DNA of 64,000 nt from Didymella arachidicola (taxonomy: Eukaryota; Ascomycota; Dothideomycetes; Pleosporales; Didymellaceae). Location: the NCBI GenBank assembly GCA_016630955.3, contig CM049988.1, positions 682,001 through 746,000 of the forward strand, in the 5' to 3' direction. Positions 1 through 11,878 of the stretch are shown one piece after another. The position numbers and the translations under genes are program-made. The notes beneath the pieces are model-generated. The model saw only the letters and a list, made by a program, of their open reading frames with translations, searched no databases and was not told the DNA's origin. How positions within the stretch are numbered: the first letter of the stretch is position 1; every line of letters begins with the position of its first letter.

Positions 1-570
1 ACTCAATAGCATGCTGAAATCGTCAAATCTGTGCCCGGATGGTTGCGGTCACGTTGTGAGTGTCAGTTGGTTGGATAGCGAGTGCTCGACGGCACTGAGT
101 AGGATTGAGACGAGCGAGGAGGTGGAGACAAGTCAATCGTACTTCTACGAACGGATCACAGAAAGGGCTTCAGCCTAGCCCTCTGCCTCGCCTCCCACAG
201 TGCCTTCTGCCCCGCGAAGGCCGATCCTGATACGCGCCATTACTTCATCGGACACCTCACGCAATTCTTCGGCTACCTTCTGCGTTACTCCAAGTACAGA
301 ACTGCTTACCAGCGCTACAGTGGGAGAAAGAACGTGCATCACATCCACAGGTACATGAGCCACAAGAACGCGCAGGAGCAATAGATAGGGGCGGGGCTGG
401 CGCCCAAGAGTATTTATGTTTATCTAAGTCTCAGCGAACATGGGAAGGTAGGGCTTTTCGGGTAGGTCCAGTATGCTTGGCAGTTGGTTTGGTGTTTGGA
501 TGGGGTCACGGTGGTGGGTGGCTCAGATAAGTAAAGTGCAATATATATTTTATATTCACCACTATCTGAC
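1..570. other. Left-edge stretch without a supported gene
   Basis: No convincing gene is seen. A minus-strand open frame of about 68 codons (175-381) has no ATG at its 5' end and no recognisable domain; it could be the last exon of a gene whose other exons I cannot join. An AT-rich run at about 540-556 lies directly upstream of the 5S rRNA copy and may be its TATA element. Confidence 0.4.
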
Positions 571-690
571 ACATACGACCATAGGACGTTGAAAACAAGT
601 CTTCCCGTTCGCTCAGCCCTATTTAAGCAACGTACCGGCGGATTAGTAGTTAGGTGGGTGACCACTAGCGAATACCCGCTGTTGTATGTT
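571..690 (+). rRNA. 5S ribosomal RNA (dispersed copy, possibly degenerate)
   Basis: About 120 nt match the fungal 5S rRNA layout. The 5' end ACATACGACCATAGG pairs with the 3' end TTGTATGTT (helix I). The ACGTTG/CAACGT segment closes helix II. The internal box C region (TAGTAGTTAGGTGGGTGACC) is intact. An AT-rich TATA-like run lies 15-30 nt upstream and a T5 run, a Pol III terminator, starts at the 3' end, so it sits as a single gene as is usual in Pezizomycotina. The helix III strand that is normally G-rich reads AAGTC here and pairs poorly with GCCCT. This could mark a decayed or C-to-T mutated copy rather than a functional gene. Identity is based on remembered fungal 5S structure. Confidence 0.88.
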
Positions 691-1049
691 TTTGTCATTT
701 TGCTGGTCCTGAGAGAATGCATGCGTGGAGCGACTTGTACACAATGAGCCAGTTACTCGTATCACAAGGAAAAGCATACCAGAGCAACAGATTTCTACAG
801 AGAGCAGAGATACGCAGTGTCGTCCTCAAGATGTGGATAGACTTTCTTTTGGCTGCAATGATCCCACTACTATCCCTAACCATTCGTGCAACACAAGACC
901 TCGCTGTGCTACACTCAGTAGATCAATGGAAAACAGAAAATTCAACTCAAATACAGAATTTGATATTTCAGCTTCGGCCTGCACAGGTCCGACATGGAAT
1001 GTAGAGACCATGGGCGTTGACGACTCTCTGCGAGCACATTGCATGGCAC
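691..1049. other. Spacer between 5S copy and LPMO 3' end
   Basis: Short overlapping open frames in several phases occur here, but none has a coherent start, splice signals or a recognisable domain. I see no supported feature apart from the 3' flank of the minus-strand LPMO gene. Confidence 0.4.
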
Positions 1050-1968
1050 TTATGCAACGAAGACTGCTGTAGGCTTCGCACCAGCAAAAGATGCGGGAAG
1101 CGGTTGCGTAGCCACTGGCTTCGCTGGATCCGCAGTGAATGCCGGGAATGAACCACCCTCTGGATACACTTTCAAGCCGGGCATTGTGTAGTTGACCACC
1201 GGCGGCCAGTATGGGCTGAAGTAGATACCGGGATCGCGTGAGCTATCTAATGGCGAGCATTAGATGCGACTAAAAACCATGTAAACGTGGTGCACTTACA
1301 AATACCTGGGAACTTTCCAACTGGGCTTGGCTTCTTCCCCGTCGCACCGCTGACTTCGATCTGCGCACATCCAATGTAGAACTGTGCTCCGGCACCATCA
1401 GGACCGCCGGCGGAGTGGACCGCGATGTGCTCGGCACGAAGCAAGTACTGTCCGTTTTCGATGTCCTTGGGGATCTTGAAGTCGAACTTCGTCCATCCAT
1501 CGCTCAGCCAGGTCATGGCAAGACTATAGTTCGCATATGTCTTTACGCCCATCTCGTAGATTTTGAACCAGTCACCTTCGCCTTGGTAGGCCGATACGTT
1601 GGTAACGGTGCTCTTGCTCATGTAGGCAAATAGTGGGCCAGGGTGCCCGAGGACGTCCCGCACAGTGAAACCGACTGTGTCGCCTGCTTTGACAGGATAG
1701 GTCTGACATGTCAGAACATTTAGACCCACAGTAATGATGATCAGTATTGTACCTTTGTCTTGCTCGCAGCGGCGAAGGAGCCGTTATTGCAGCGGATATC
1801 ATTGTGCTTGACATCGTAGAAAGGGCCATTGCTGACCATGGGACCAAGGGCGCGCACATACTCATATGGACCTGTGATCTGGCCATTGACGATGAGACGT
1901 TCGAAGTTGTAGTGCGCGCTAGTAAGCGTGGTGACAATGGCCAGAACAGCGGAAGCGAGGAGCCTCAT
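1050..1968 (-). CDS. AA9 lytic polysaccharide monooxygenase (secreted)
   Basis: Copper-dependent LPMO that oxidatively cleaves cellulose or related beta-glucans outside the cell. Three exons read 1968-1753, 1702-1300 and 1246-1050, with introns of 50 and 53 nt, giving about 271 aa. The first 18 residues are a signal peptide ending TSA, so His19 becomes the N-terminal histidine-brace residue. The second brace His is His92 in the motif GHPGPLFAY. The Gln and Tyr of GAQFYIGC fit the second coordination sphere and axial Tyr of AA9. The C-terminal DPGIYFSPYWPP...YTMPG stretch is also AA9-like. There is no CBM1 module. The second intron has donor GTAAGT and acceptor TTAG; other joins break frame. 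It is divergent from the GH79 gene across 1.1 kb. Family assignment is strong; the substrate is not known. Confidence 0.93.
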
Positions 1969-3068
1969 TTCGCCTGCTGAGTTTTCGTACCTGGATACTT
2001 AGGTAGGTGAGGTAAGGACAAGGTTTTTGGGTACCAAAGATGAGACGATCATATAAGACCCATCCTTTGGCTAAATACATGCTGGCATTTGGAGGGATGG
2101 CAGCTTTTCTTGTGAATAAATGTAATCTCAAATAGATGAAGTGATTGTGAAAGTGTCTTGGAAATATCTTAACATACTATAGCAGCGCGGGCACGGCCCC
2201 CATTGGACCTACGTATGAGTCGAGAATGTCTAGCGATTGGAAAGCGCTCAGTGACGGTCTGCTCTGCGTACTTTCGGTATCTTTAATCGGCTTCGAAAAC
2301 TCCTTCAAAGCTTCAACATGTAAGCCCGGGTACCTAGGTAACCATAGGTAGCGTTTGCAGCGGTTGCATCATCCTTCTTCATCACAAGGTCTTAGCAAAG
2401 CTGTCGCTGCAAGCTTTACAGCAAATATGTAATTTGAAGGCGCATGCGGGCTGCGATATGTCCTAAATGAAGAAGAGGCTGCGGGTAGGAGGACCGCCCT
2501 AGCCGGTCAGCAGGTCGAGCTAACGTTGTTTACCCCTCATGAGCCTTTCTGCAGCAAAGCCTTACCGTAATCCCGTCCCCGTCAAGACACTTTCACGGAC
2601 ACCATCTCATTAGACGAAGTATGTATCTGCGGGATAAGCTCATCATTCTAGACTACTTGATGAAAACACGGTTGTTCGCAGACAGAATTATCGCCGAGCA
2701 CATCAAGGCAAAAACCGCTCGCTTGTCGTCGACCAATCATGTAACTTCGGTAGCGGTTATCCGTGGACAGGAAATGCCGGTCGGCTTTTGACCTTCTGCA
2801 TTTCCATGGATTCCCAACATCCCCGCAATACGCTAAGGAATGAATGACGCTTTCCCTCCAATCACGAAGGTGTCGCTGTGACTGCTGTTGTACGACGAAT
2901 TCTCCGTAGCCTCAAGTCGTACAGCGTTAAGCTTTTCTCCACGATTCTAGTTTGTGGAGCCGTTCTCGTGGACCTGATATATAGCATAATCATTTTTCAT
3001 ATTCAGATGGCGACTGACGGGCATAATACCACTGAGACGATTGTGCGTTCGACAGGAATTCGATAGTC
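1969..3068. promoter_or_regulatory. Divergent promoter between AA9 LPMO and GH79 genes
   Basis: This 1.1-kb non-coding stretch holds both promoters. Near the LPMO there is a TATA-like element (about 2050-2057, sense on the minus strand) and, just upstream, GGCTAAA at 2069-2075, which matches the published XlnR/Xyr1 binding core. A CreA-type core (CCCCGC) lies near 2820. On the GH79 side a TATATAG run lies near 2978. No open reading frame with a recognisable domain was found. Function of these short motifs is inference. Confidence 0.5.
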
Positions 3069-4709
3069 ATGGGGATCTATACTCTATCCGTTCTGTCTTT
3101 CGTAGCAGTCACCACGGCTACCCAGATAGTGCAGCTTGACATACCTAATCAGCCTCCAGCAGGTACGCAAACCCTCAGTGGCTCTTTTCAAGGGTACTCA
3201 ATGGAGACTGCTTCATTCGCAGATATGGCTGGAAATATATCGTATGTCTAGCGCTAGAACCACCAATCCGATGCACCACACTAATCTACGTACTTCAGGT
3301 CGCCTAATAAACTTTCATATCGCATGCTGCAGAATCTCAAGGACGTCTCGGGCTCAGCTGTTCCGGTCCGAGTTGGTGGTACCACTGCAAACTACGCCAC
3401 ATGGGCACCGAACCAAAAGGAAGCTATGATTCAAAATTTCGCCACGCCTGGAGCTGATCAACCTGCCAACGTGACGTGGGGTCCTGCATATCTTGAGTCT
3501 TTCAAAGTTTTCCCCAAGGGTACGAAGTACACTATCGGCGTGACGTTCGACAGCGGCGCAAAGGGCGAGAATAACAGCGTGACCGAAGCTGCCGCATTCT
3601 ACAAGGGCATCGGCAAGGACCTATTCGCTATCGAAGTTGGCAACGAATTCAACAGTAAGTTCACAGCCTCTCGAACCGCAACGACTCTTCATCAAGTGAT
3701 CTGACGCCATATCGCAGCCTACCCCGTCGACCGCAACACCACCACCTGGAACATAGCCCAATACGTCCCCGAATGGCTCTCCCGCACAGCGGCAATCGCC
3801 TCTCGTGCGCTCCCCAAAAACAACCAAAAGATATTCCAAGCAGGAACCTTCACAGCCGCCGGAAGCGTCAATGCAGATCAATCCTGGACAGCCCAAAACG
3901 CCATCGATCTAGGTATTACATCCAACGGCCTCGCAAAGACGTGGTGCACGCACCAGTACTTCGGTGCTGCGTGCCAGCCCGTTAAGCCGACGCTGGCTGA
4001 CAGCATCATGAACCGCACTGCGCTGATTAAGGGGATGGAATACAACGCTGCTGCGTCGAGCTACTCCGTGGCGAAAGGGCTGCCATATGTCATCGGCGAG
4101 ACGAATTCAATTGCTTGTCAGGGATTGGCGGGCGTGAGCGATGTGTTTGGCGCTGCGGTCTGGAGCGTGGACTATGCGCTTTATGCCGCCAGTTTGAACG
4201 TGTCGAGGTTGTATTGGCATATGGGGACAGGGTATAGGTACTCGGCGTGGCAGGCGACGCAAAATGGGACGACTTTGCCGGGACCGAGACCGCTGTACTA
4301 CGGCAATTGGCTTGTTGCGACCGCACTGGGCGATTCGGATGCGCAGGTTGTGCCTATTGTCAACACTACGAGTCTTGCTGGGTACGCTATATACTTGAGC
4401 AAGCGTCATCGATCCGCGCTGAGTAGCATTGTGCTGGTGAACATGGATGTTTTCAACTCGACATCAAGCCCCGCAAGTCAAAGGCCGAGTGTAGACATTA
4501 CCCTGCCTGCGAAGCTCGGAGGCAAAAACAGCAGAGCGAGCGTACGACGTCTTACTGCAGCAGGCGCAGAGGTGAGGGACGGCATCGCATTTGCTGGTCA
4601 GACTGTCGCCGTAGATGGTACGATCAGCGGATATGAGACCAAGGAGCGGGTCACAAATGGGGTGGTGAATATCAAAGCCAGTGAAGTAGTGTTGATCAGC
4701 CTGAGCTGA
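3069..4709 (+). CDS. GH79 beta-glucuronidase-like glycoside hydrolase (secreted)
   Basis: Retaining glycoside hydrolase of family 79, expected to release glucuronic or 4-O-methyl-glucuronic acid from arabinogalactan or similar plant glycans. Three exons, 3069-3241, 3299-3654 and 3718-4709 (introns of 57 and 63 nt), give about 506 aa. The protein starts with a signal peptide (MGIYTLSVLSFVAVTTA). The likely acid/base is Glu174 in EVGNEFN and the nucleophile Glu304 in YVIGETNS. The C-terminal quarter (from about residue 400) is the beta-sandwich seen as the GH79 C-terminal domain. Several N-glycosylation sites are present. Divergent from an AA9 LPMO, which suggests joint plant-wall regulation. 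Heparanase-like activity is an alternative within the same family. Confidence 0.88.
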
Positions 4710-5080
4710 GTTGAGTAACAGCTTGCGAATCTTAAGCGCTCTGCCTAGCGGAGAGGTCAAATTTGAGAATGCACGCTTCATCTATGACTTCAGACTACCG
4801 TTACGGCACCCATGCGTCCTCTGTATATGACAGTACTGGCTGTCAGACCTTTTTCTCAGAAGTCTGACAATGACTCACAGAGGGTATCCGGCGAGTTTGA
4901 TATGGATACTCCAGGACTCTGATAAATGGCAAAGTTGGTGTCTACATATTTCCTTCTACAATACATAGGTAGGTATTGACACACAATCGGCCAGAAAAGG
5001 AAACAGCTGAGGGGACGAAAAGCAGTCCTCGGCAGGCCAAAACAGCATCAGCCTAGTCGAATGGTCTGAAGTTCACCTGG
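4710..5080. other. Convergent spacer
   Basis: Spacer of 371 bp between the 3' ends of the GH79 gene and the minus-strand HET gene. No gene or obvious repeat was seen. Confidence 0.5.
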
Positions 5081-7060
5081 TCAGGACTCTTGCTCGATAA
5101 CCTCCCCATCGCCGTCCTTGTACATTGCTTGATAAGACACGTTGGCAACTCGCTCCCAGTACTCGCCCACATTGTGTAACAGCAGATGAGGAACAAAACA
5201 TGCTTCCCCTGATTCCCATGGCACAAGTGAGGCGGGTCTCCAAAGTGCGTACTTTTCCATAGACTGGCCCTTTACTTGTTCGAGTACGGACTGGGAGTAG
5301 ATGAGCTCTGTATATGACAGAGAAATGTCGTCCACGAGCTCGAATACCACGTCTCGCTCGATTATATCCTTTCTTAACACTCGAATCGGTAGCAAAAAAC
5401 CCTGGATATGAATGAAATGACTGAGGATTTCATTATTATGCTGATCATACTGGTGACTCCTGAATGGTTTGTCGAAGGACACTAGGGATCCAGATTCAAG
5501 CTCAACAGCTATTTGGGAGCGAATCAGCCAATCAGAATATAAGACGTCGTGCCAGTCCGCAGATTGAGTCCAACCAGCCCAGGACCAGCTCGGAAAGTCT
5601 GTACGGCGAAGAGGTTCTTCAATACAATTGAAGAAAAGACTGTGTACCATGTTTGGTAGTTTGGAAGCGGCGAGTTCCGCTTCCAGGTAGGGCATGCCCC
5701 AGAGATGGTGCACCTGGAACTTTTGTTGATATTTTGCCAATATGCCATAAAAAGCATTCAATGCATCTGTGTCGAACGTCAATTCGCGTCGCATGTACGT
5801 TCGGATGCATTCGTATATGTCCGATGGTTCAGAAAGCCAGACGCCTTGAGCATATATCCAGTCGCGATACTCAGTCGCAACGTCCTCCTTCCCGCAAAGG
5901 GTTACCCACTCACAGGTCAAGATATCGGAGCTCTCAAAGTACAGTTGATAGTCTGTGAAGTAAAGTCGTCTTCTCGAAAATAGTGACTCTTGATACGTCC
6001 ACGCTCGACTCGCCCAGACACTGCCCTGGATATCTTCAACGCTAGGCACCACCTGCAGACAGCCCAGGCCTTGTATAGTTAATTCGGAAACATCTCGAGA
6101 TTTGCAAACCCCAGGAAGACCGTGAGTTCGGTCTACTCCGGCGCAGGCCACTATTGTCAATATGGAGTTGGAATAGATGATATCCATATCCTGAATCTGC
6201 TTGTGTCGATCTGCGGTAGGCCCTTGAGGGATACAATATCGATCAATCCAGAGGAACTCAAACCCCAGGTGTAGGCACACAGCCAAGCTGTCCTCGAGAG
6301 TTTGAGGAAGACTTGGTAATTCGGTATTTGGATTCCATTCCTCGCTGAAAGAAGTTGAGCATGCACCCCAAACATAGCTCAATGTTACATATGAAGCCGC
6401 CTCTGGGAGAGTGGTAAGTCTTCGGTTGATACAATGGATGACAACCAGATTGACAGTGCTCTCCCTCACAGTGACTGTATCAGGATACAATGAGCCAGCA
6501 GTCGCTTCGGTGGCGTCTTCACGCAAGTCGCGCTGCAGCCAGCGTCAGACCATGTTCCAATCAATCATTAACATCGAATAATCTTTTGGTGCTAATGCGT
6601 GCGGTGCATGAACAAGCATACCGTATGCCTGGTCATCGATCCTAATGCATGAACGACCATCCTCTATACTTTCTGATGAAAAGGCGTGCCGGATCACGCC
6701 TAGTTCATGTCCATATACCGCACCCCAATTTCTCAGCGTCCAGCTGCTGGGTAGCCTAGGAGAGGATTTCTTCCGTGACCGACGACAGCGGGAAAAGAAG
6801 TTGCAAACATCGCAGTCTTCCGGCGTCCAACTCGATGGAGGCCCAAGTTCGATCGTGGCATAGTCGGTAGCAAAGAAAGTCCGGAAATCGATCACTGCGC
6901 ATTTCGAACAAAATCGACCTGCCGAGGAAGGGTCAACGATAAGCTGATCGGACGGGTGAGGATTTGGTAATGAATGTGCTGGAAGATCATCGACGTCGAG
7001 ATTCCCATCTCGTTCAACGGGCTGTTCTTTGCGCACGGATGGTTCCTCGAGCTCGCTCAT
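5081..7060 (-). pseudogene. HET-domain (heterokaryon incompatibility-type) gene with in-frame TGA
   Basis: One reading frame runs from ATG at 7060 to the stop at 5081 but is interrupted by a TGA at 6547-6545. The N-terminal part has a Cys-rich FCSKCAVIDF...CDVCNFF region typical of HET proteins. The rest carries the HET domain: LSYVWG, FLWIDRYCIPQ, IYSNSILTIVACAG and RAWTYQESLFSRRRLYF. Total length if read through is about 660 codons, normal for the family. The frame and similarity to HET layout continue on both sides of the TGA, and a single C-to-T change of CGA would explain it, so a nonsense pseudogene is likely. The alternative is a roughly 105-nt intron from GTATGC (6621) to GAAG (6517), which keeps frame and removes the TGA but has a weak acceptor. 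HET proteins trigger cell death on fusion of unlike strains. Confidence 0.75.
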
Positions 7061-7369
7061 AGTTGCTGTGTGATTGCAGATGAGAGTTGTTGTAGTGGAA
7101 GTATGAAGGTCTGACGGAGGCAGCCTGGTGAAGGAGCGTGAATGACTTAGCAGCTAGTGCACAGCCTCGCCGCTTCCCAGGCTGAGCAAGTCAGAAATGA
7201 AGAAAGAGCAATGTCGCTCGAGGCTGAAGGTGAGGGGTAACTCGCGATCGCGATTGCCTGCATCCTGCTGCACGCTGAGTAAGAACGCCATCTTGCACTG
7301 GTCGCCGCAAGGCTGAGAGACCAAAACCTTGAATCTATAATGATCAAGCAAGCAATGGATATATAAGTC
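7061..7369. other. Spacer between HET gene and SFI1 3' end
   Basis: Spacer of 309 bp holding the 5' flank of the minus-strand HET gene and the 3' flank of the SFI1-like gene. No separate feature was seen. Confidence 0.5.
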
Positions 7370-10300
7370 CTATCCAAACTGACTGACATCCCCAAACCCT
7401 ACTCTCCCTCTCCCACCCACTGCCCTCCCCCTCGCACCCTTCATAGCACTATTCGGCACCCCAGCCTGCCCAGGCCCAACACTAGCCCCAAACCCGCCCT
7501 CCCTCAGCCTCCTCTGAAAACTTGTGACACCGCCCACAGCCGCAGCACTGCCTCCATTTCCGCCTATCGCACCAAAGTCCCTGCTCATCTGCACTGGCGG
7601 AGCACTCATCGCGCCCAGCCTCACAACACGCTTCTCGGGGCTCGAAGGCAGCTCTGGGCGCTTGGCACGCACCACGGCGCGCTTGCTGGGCGTCTTCAGA
7701 TAGCCTGCACCTTTAAGCTTACTGGACGTAGGGGGCGGGTAGGCGGGTGTGCCGGCCCAGAACGTGCTGCGTTCGTCTTCCGCGAACTCGAGGTCTGGTG
7801 ATGCAGGCTCGGGCGCAGCTGGTGGGCGGAGCACGGAAGCAGGCTGTGGGAAGGTGCCTGGTCGTGAAGATGGTAGGCGAGTTGAGGATGGAGGTTTTGG
7901 TGAGGATGTTGGAGGTGGCAGAGGGTAGGTTGTTGTGCGCTGGCGCTCTGGTGTGATGGAAAGTGAGAGGTCAAGGTCGTCATTAAGGCCCAGTGCTGAC
8001 GCATCAAAGGCTGGCCAGGCTTCGAGATGACGTGTTTCATCGCCGGCGTTGTCGAGGTTTACTTGGTCGTCGTCATCCTCCTCTTCACCCAGGTTGTCAA
8101 AACGGCTATGGTCCTCGCCTGGGCTTCTTCTCCCTCCCCTCGAAATCCTGGTGGGTGTTGGCGAGACTGGTCGATTGGCGAGGCGCTCGGCGGTTTGGTC
8201 GTGCCAAAAACGTATCATAGCGCGAACATGCTTCTTGAAATTGCGTTCGAAGAGCGCCCTCGCTGTTTCTCCCTGACGTCGGACGTTCCAAAGCCGCCAG
8301 CCAAGCTTTTTGAGTGCTCCAGCAGCTGCTATCTCGTTGCTCTCTTGACGAAGCGCGGAAGCCTGCGAGTCCATGGCTTGTAAAGCGTACAAACGCCGTG
8401 TCCATGTGTGCAGATGGTTTGTGCCGAGCTTCGAGATATACACATTGAAGGCCTGAGTGTCGAGCTGCCGTACAGCCAGAGTACGGTCGTGCCACTCATG
8501 AAGCAACGTGTTAGCGTTGTGCGTAGTACGTTCGTGCAGCATGAAGGCTGCTTGTTCGTTCTGCTCAGCGATAGTATTGGCCCTTGCTCGCCAGGAGTCG
8601 AACACCTTGCGAACCAAATTTGTCTTAACGGTTCTTCGCACCTGCGCGTATGTATCGCGTCTCCGGTTCCTGCGCGTTTGCTGCGTTGCATTGTTCCACT
8701 TCTTCAACGTCCGGGTACCGAGAACATAGAACCGAGCGTCAGCCGACCACTGCTTTAGCTGCTGGAAGTGCTCTAGTCGTTCCTTCAATTTCTCAAAGAT
8801 GCGCTGCTTCAGCTTGAGATCGTACTCAGCTGTTACCGCACAATCCTCTCGCCTCTTCTCAGTAGCATTGACCTCCAGCTTCTTCAGACACACGCGCAAT
8901 AACTGCACGCGCTTGAAATTGGCAAACCGCCTCTCAGCAGCCTCGAGAGTGTTTGTGCGCTGATTCGTCCTTGTTACCCAGGTGAGGAACGTCGACTCCT
9001 TGATTTGCCGGTTCTGTACACGCTGAAAAAGTGAGACGCGTGATGCCAGTGTCCACTTGTACAAACACTCCACCAAGATGCGGTCGTTTATCCGCTGCTG
9101 TAGTGCTTGCATTCGAAGGCGGTCGTTCCACGCTGTGTACGCGTTGCGCATGATGCGTAACTTGTCCACCTGCCGAGCCCTCTGCGAAAGTTGTGCAGTG
9201 TGCCGCCATGTTTGGAACGCGGACCGTACTCGGCGACCATCAATACGGGTTTGGAACTGCTGTAAAAACGGTTTAAGCTGGGCGTGTCTTTGGAGACTAT
9301 ACAACCCTGATGCAATGAGCGCTGTTCGCCTGAACTCATCCGCTTGATTGTTAAGAGTCTGCACAGCTGCCGTCCTTTGCTTCCAGCTTGCCATCATCCT
9401 CGCCAGAATGATATTCTCGCTCCTCCTGATCGCCGAATCGTTCTTCTGGCTGCTCACACCCGCCAATTCAATCCACCTCTTCAAAATGTTCCTCTTCAAA
9501 CGGTCGTTGTGCCATGCCGATCCTGCAATCGCACAAAACTGGAAGAACCAATCCGTAAAGACCTTCTGTACTAGGTTCTCTTCATACAAAGCCACCGCAA
9601 AGTGCGCATTCTCGCGCACAACCGCAGTCTTCGCGCGCCACTGTTGCAAAAACTTTGTAAGCACGAAGTGCTGAATCTTGAGCTCATTGACGGCCGTGAT
9701 CTCGCGCCAGCCATTGAAGAACCGTGTTCGCAGAATGTGTCGCCGCGCGACTGATGTGCGCTGAGCCTCGTCCTCCGCGCTTCTTGCCCAGTGTGTGAAT
9801 GCTTTCGTCAGAAGGAATAAATTTCGAGCTTTATCTGCGCGCGTCTCGAGACGGCCAAAGAAGCGGTCGGTTTCGTGGGTCGATCGACGCGCGCGCACGG
9901 TGTCTCGGAGCTGGTCGAGCGTCACCTTCAGCAAGATCCTGCGATCGAATGCTTCGGCTAGCGCTTCTTGTTCGTAGCGCCTCTCAACGAGGTCTCGTGT
10001 GCGATTGCGCCAGGCTTGTATGCAGCCTCGTGTTACTCGATGTAAGCGCTGATGTTCGAACGTTTCGGCTTCATCCATGAGGCGTGTGTCAGAGGGCTGG
10101 TATGGCTCAGGTACGAATTGTTGATAGTAATGTGTAGAATCATGCAAGTCGTGCTGGTCATACTGCTCGTCCGGTATGGGCGCGTTGACGCCCGGAACTT
10201 GTACGCGTGAGAGATCCAAATCGGTCGTCCGATCGGTGTACTCGCTGGCTGCTTCTTCGTAGTCTCTTCGTTGCGACGCCATGGTATTAGCATCTCGTCG

Positions 10301-11075
10301 AATGCGCAGGCTGCCTCGACTCGATACTGAGGCATTCCTTTGACGACCATAGTGATGCCCGGAAGAAACGCGCCTTTGCGCCGTGCCATCGACTCGGGTA
10401 CGTATGGGAAGCCGCGCCTGCTGCAACCTCAGCGCTTCTGTGTCCGACGTCGAGCGCCTTTTCGGCAGGACGCCGTTCGGCGCATGGCTCAGCGAGTTCC
10501 TCCTCTTGCCCCTCGTCACGTCTCTGACCTCGCTGCCGGCAACCTTGTCCGCAGTCCCATCGAAGAAGCTCTCGAAGCTTCCGCGCCTCGTCAATCGATC
10601 AGTATGACCTAGCGCAGCACGGGCAGCGCTCCTAGCATTCATCGCATTTTCAACCTGTGTATAATTGCCAGTCGCTAAGTCGAGATCGCCTTCGCTTTCT
10701 TCCTCTGCTTCAATCACGATCTCGAATTCTGCGAGCACCCTGTGGAACCTTTCAACTAGACTCTCATCTCGTCTTCGGTCCTTCTGCATGCGGAACAGAA
10801 ATCTGTGCAGTACGGCATCGTCGCTGGGAAGCAAGCCATGCTCTTCGAGGACTTCTTCGTACGCATTGAAAAGGGCGCGCGAGGAGCGATCTGGCGACGA
10901 AGAGGCGCGGTGGATTATGGTGTAGAGGAGTTCGATGGCTGGACAGGGTCAGTATGCAGACCGGAACATCGACTAAAAGACCGTATGTACCCTCATCAGA
11001 CAAGTCATCCTTATGTAAGTCAGGCGTATTGTATCCGCTGCCGTTCATGGGGGATGGCATTCGAGTTCGCGACAT
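7370..11075 (-). CDS. SFI1: Sfi1-like centrin-binding spindle pole body protein
   Basis: Large helical scaffold of the spindle pole body half-bridge that binds centrin (Cdc31) along its length. Two exons, 11075-10991 and 10938-7370, with a 52-nt intron (donor GTACAT, acceptor TCCAG), give about 1217 aa. The N-terminal segment (SDEAIELLYTIIHRA...FNAYEEVLEEHG) matches the conserved start of filamentous-fungal Sfi1. From about residue 330 to 920 there are roughly 18 repeats with the pattern hydrophobic-x2-W-[KRHN], for example IQAWRNRT, FTHWARSA, FFNGWREI, FQTWRHTA and FDSWRARA; each is a centrin site. The last 250 residues are Pro/Ser-rich with many SP/TP sites, as expected for Cdk-regulated tails. 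The long upstream exon has no ATG of its own, which is why the short first exon is needed. Divergent from the NDUFAF8 gene. Confidence 0.9.
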
Positions 11076-11399
11076 AAAGTGCGGCGCGTTCGCGACAACA
11101 TGAGCGTTCGCTACTGGAGAGTCGATCGCGTCCAGAAAACCGGACGCAAGAAGGCAAGCAAAGAAGCGTTAAGCGCACAATTCGTCACACGTCAAGAAGA
11201 CGATCCAAGAGTGTAAGAAGAAAGTTGACAATGACGGCGCGTGAAAGGCTCACGCGCTTTGTTTGGGTGTCCCCGCGTCCAACCACCTTGATTCGACGCC
11301 GACGATTCACCTGCAAGGGTCCGCGCCAAGCCGACTGTGCGCTTTACACCTTCCTCCAGCCTTGACCCCATCAAGACAATTGCATCACACCACAGTACA
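11076..11399. promoter_or_regulatory. Divergent promoter SFI1 / NDUFAF8-like
   Basis: Non-coding stretch of 324 bp that separates the ATG codons of two head-to-head genes and must hold both promoters. No clear TATA or known factor site was identified. Confidence 0.45.
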
Positions 11400-11680
11400 A
11401 TGCCGGGACGCACAAGACCGATTGACAAGCTCGCTGCGGCTGTGGGCAAGTGTTCCACAGAGGTACGTTAGAATTGAGAAAATGGCCGAGCAGAAGTGCT
11501 GATGTCATGCAGAGCGCTGTGTATGGCAAGTGTATATTTGCCGACTACAACAACGTGCATAAGGACATGTGTGCGAAAGAGTTTATGAAGCTGAAGGAGT
11601 GCTACTTAGTATGTCCATTTTAACTAATGCTACTGATGAGTCGGACTGACCTTCTATAGAAAGCCTACAAAACCAGATGA
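11400..11680 (+). CDS. NDUFAF8: NDUFAF8-like twin-CX9C complex I assembly factor
   Basis: Small gene in three exons (11400-11462, 11513-11608, 11660-11680; introns of 50 and 51 nt) encoding only 59 aa. The product has two exact C-x9-C motifs, from Cys18 to Cys28 and from the Cys of MCAKEF to that of KECYL, the signature of CHCH proteins imported by Mia40 into the mitochondrial intermembrane space. Spacing and context (AAVGKC...YGKC, CAKEFMKLKEC) resemble human NDUFAF8 (C17orf89), which binds and stabilises NDUFAF5 during complex I assembly. The second motif pair and overall length fit well. A different small CHCH protein is possible, but the match to NDUFAF8 is better than to Cmc or Cox17 types. 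The gene is too fragmented to show as a long open frame. Confidence 0.8.
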
Positions 11681-11878
11681 TGAGGGCTGGTGGCGAAGCA
11701 GTAATTGCCCATTAAGATAGTCCCCAAGGTCGATGAGGCAATGTATCATCACGGCTCGGGGTGTTGTCAAGGCAATAAGATTCTTTAAGTCTTCATGCAT
11801 TCATCCCGTCGTCTATCTACTCTTTTTGTGATATCATAAAGTGCGCCAGAACATGCTCTCATCCTTCTTACCAGACCT

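Noticed and set aside
175..381. Minus-strand open frame of 68 codons at the left edge
   Set aside because: No ATG at its 5' end, no domain, and no convincing splice partner upstream.
420..722. Minus-strand 100-codon frame
   Set aside because: It is the reverse complement of the 5S rRNA copy and its flanks.
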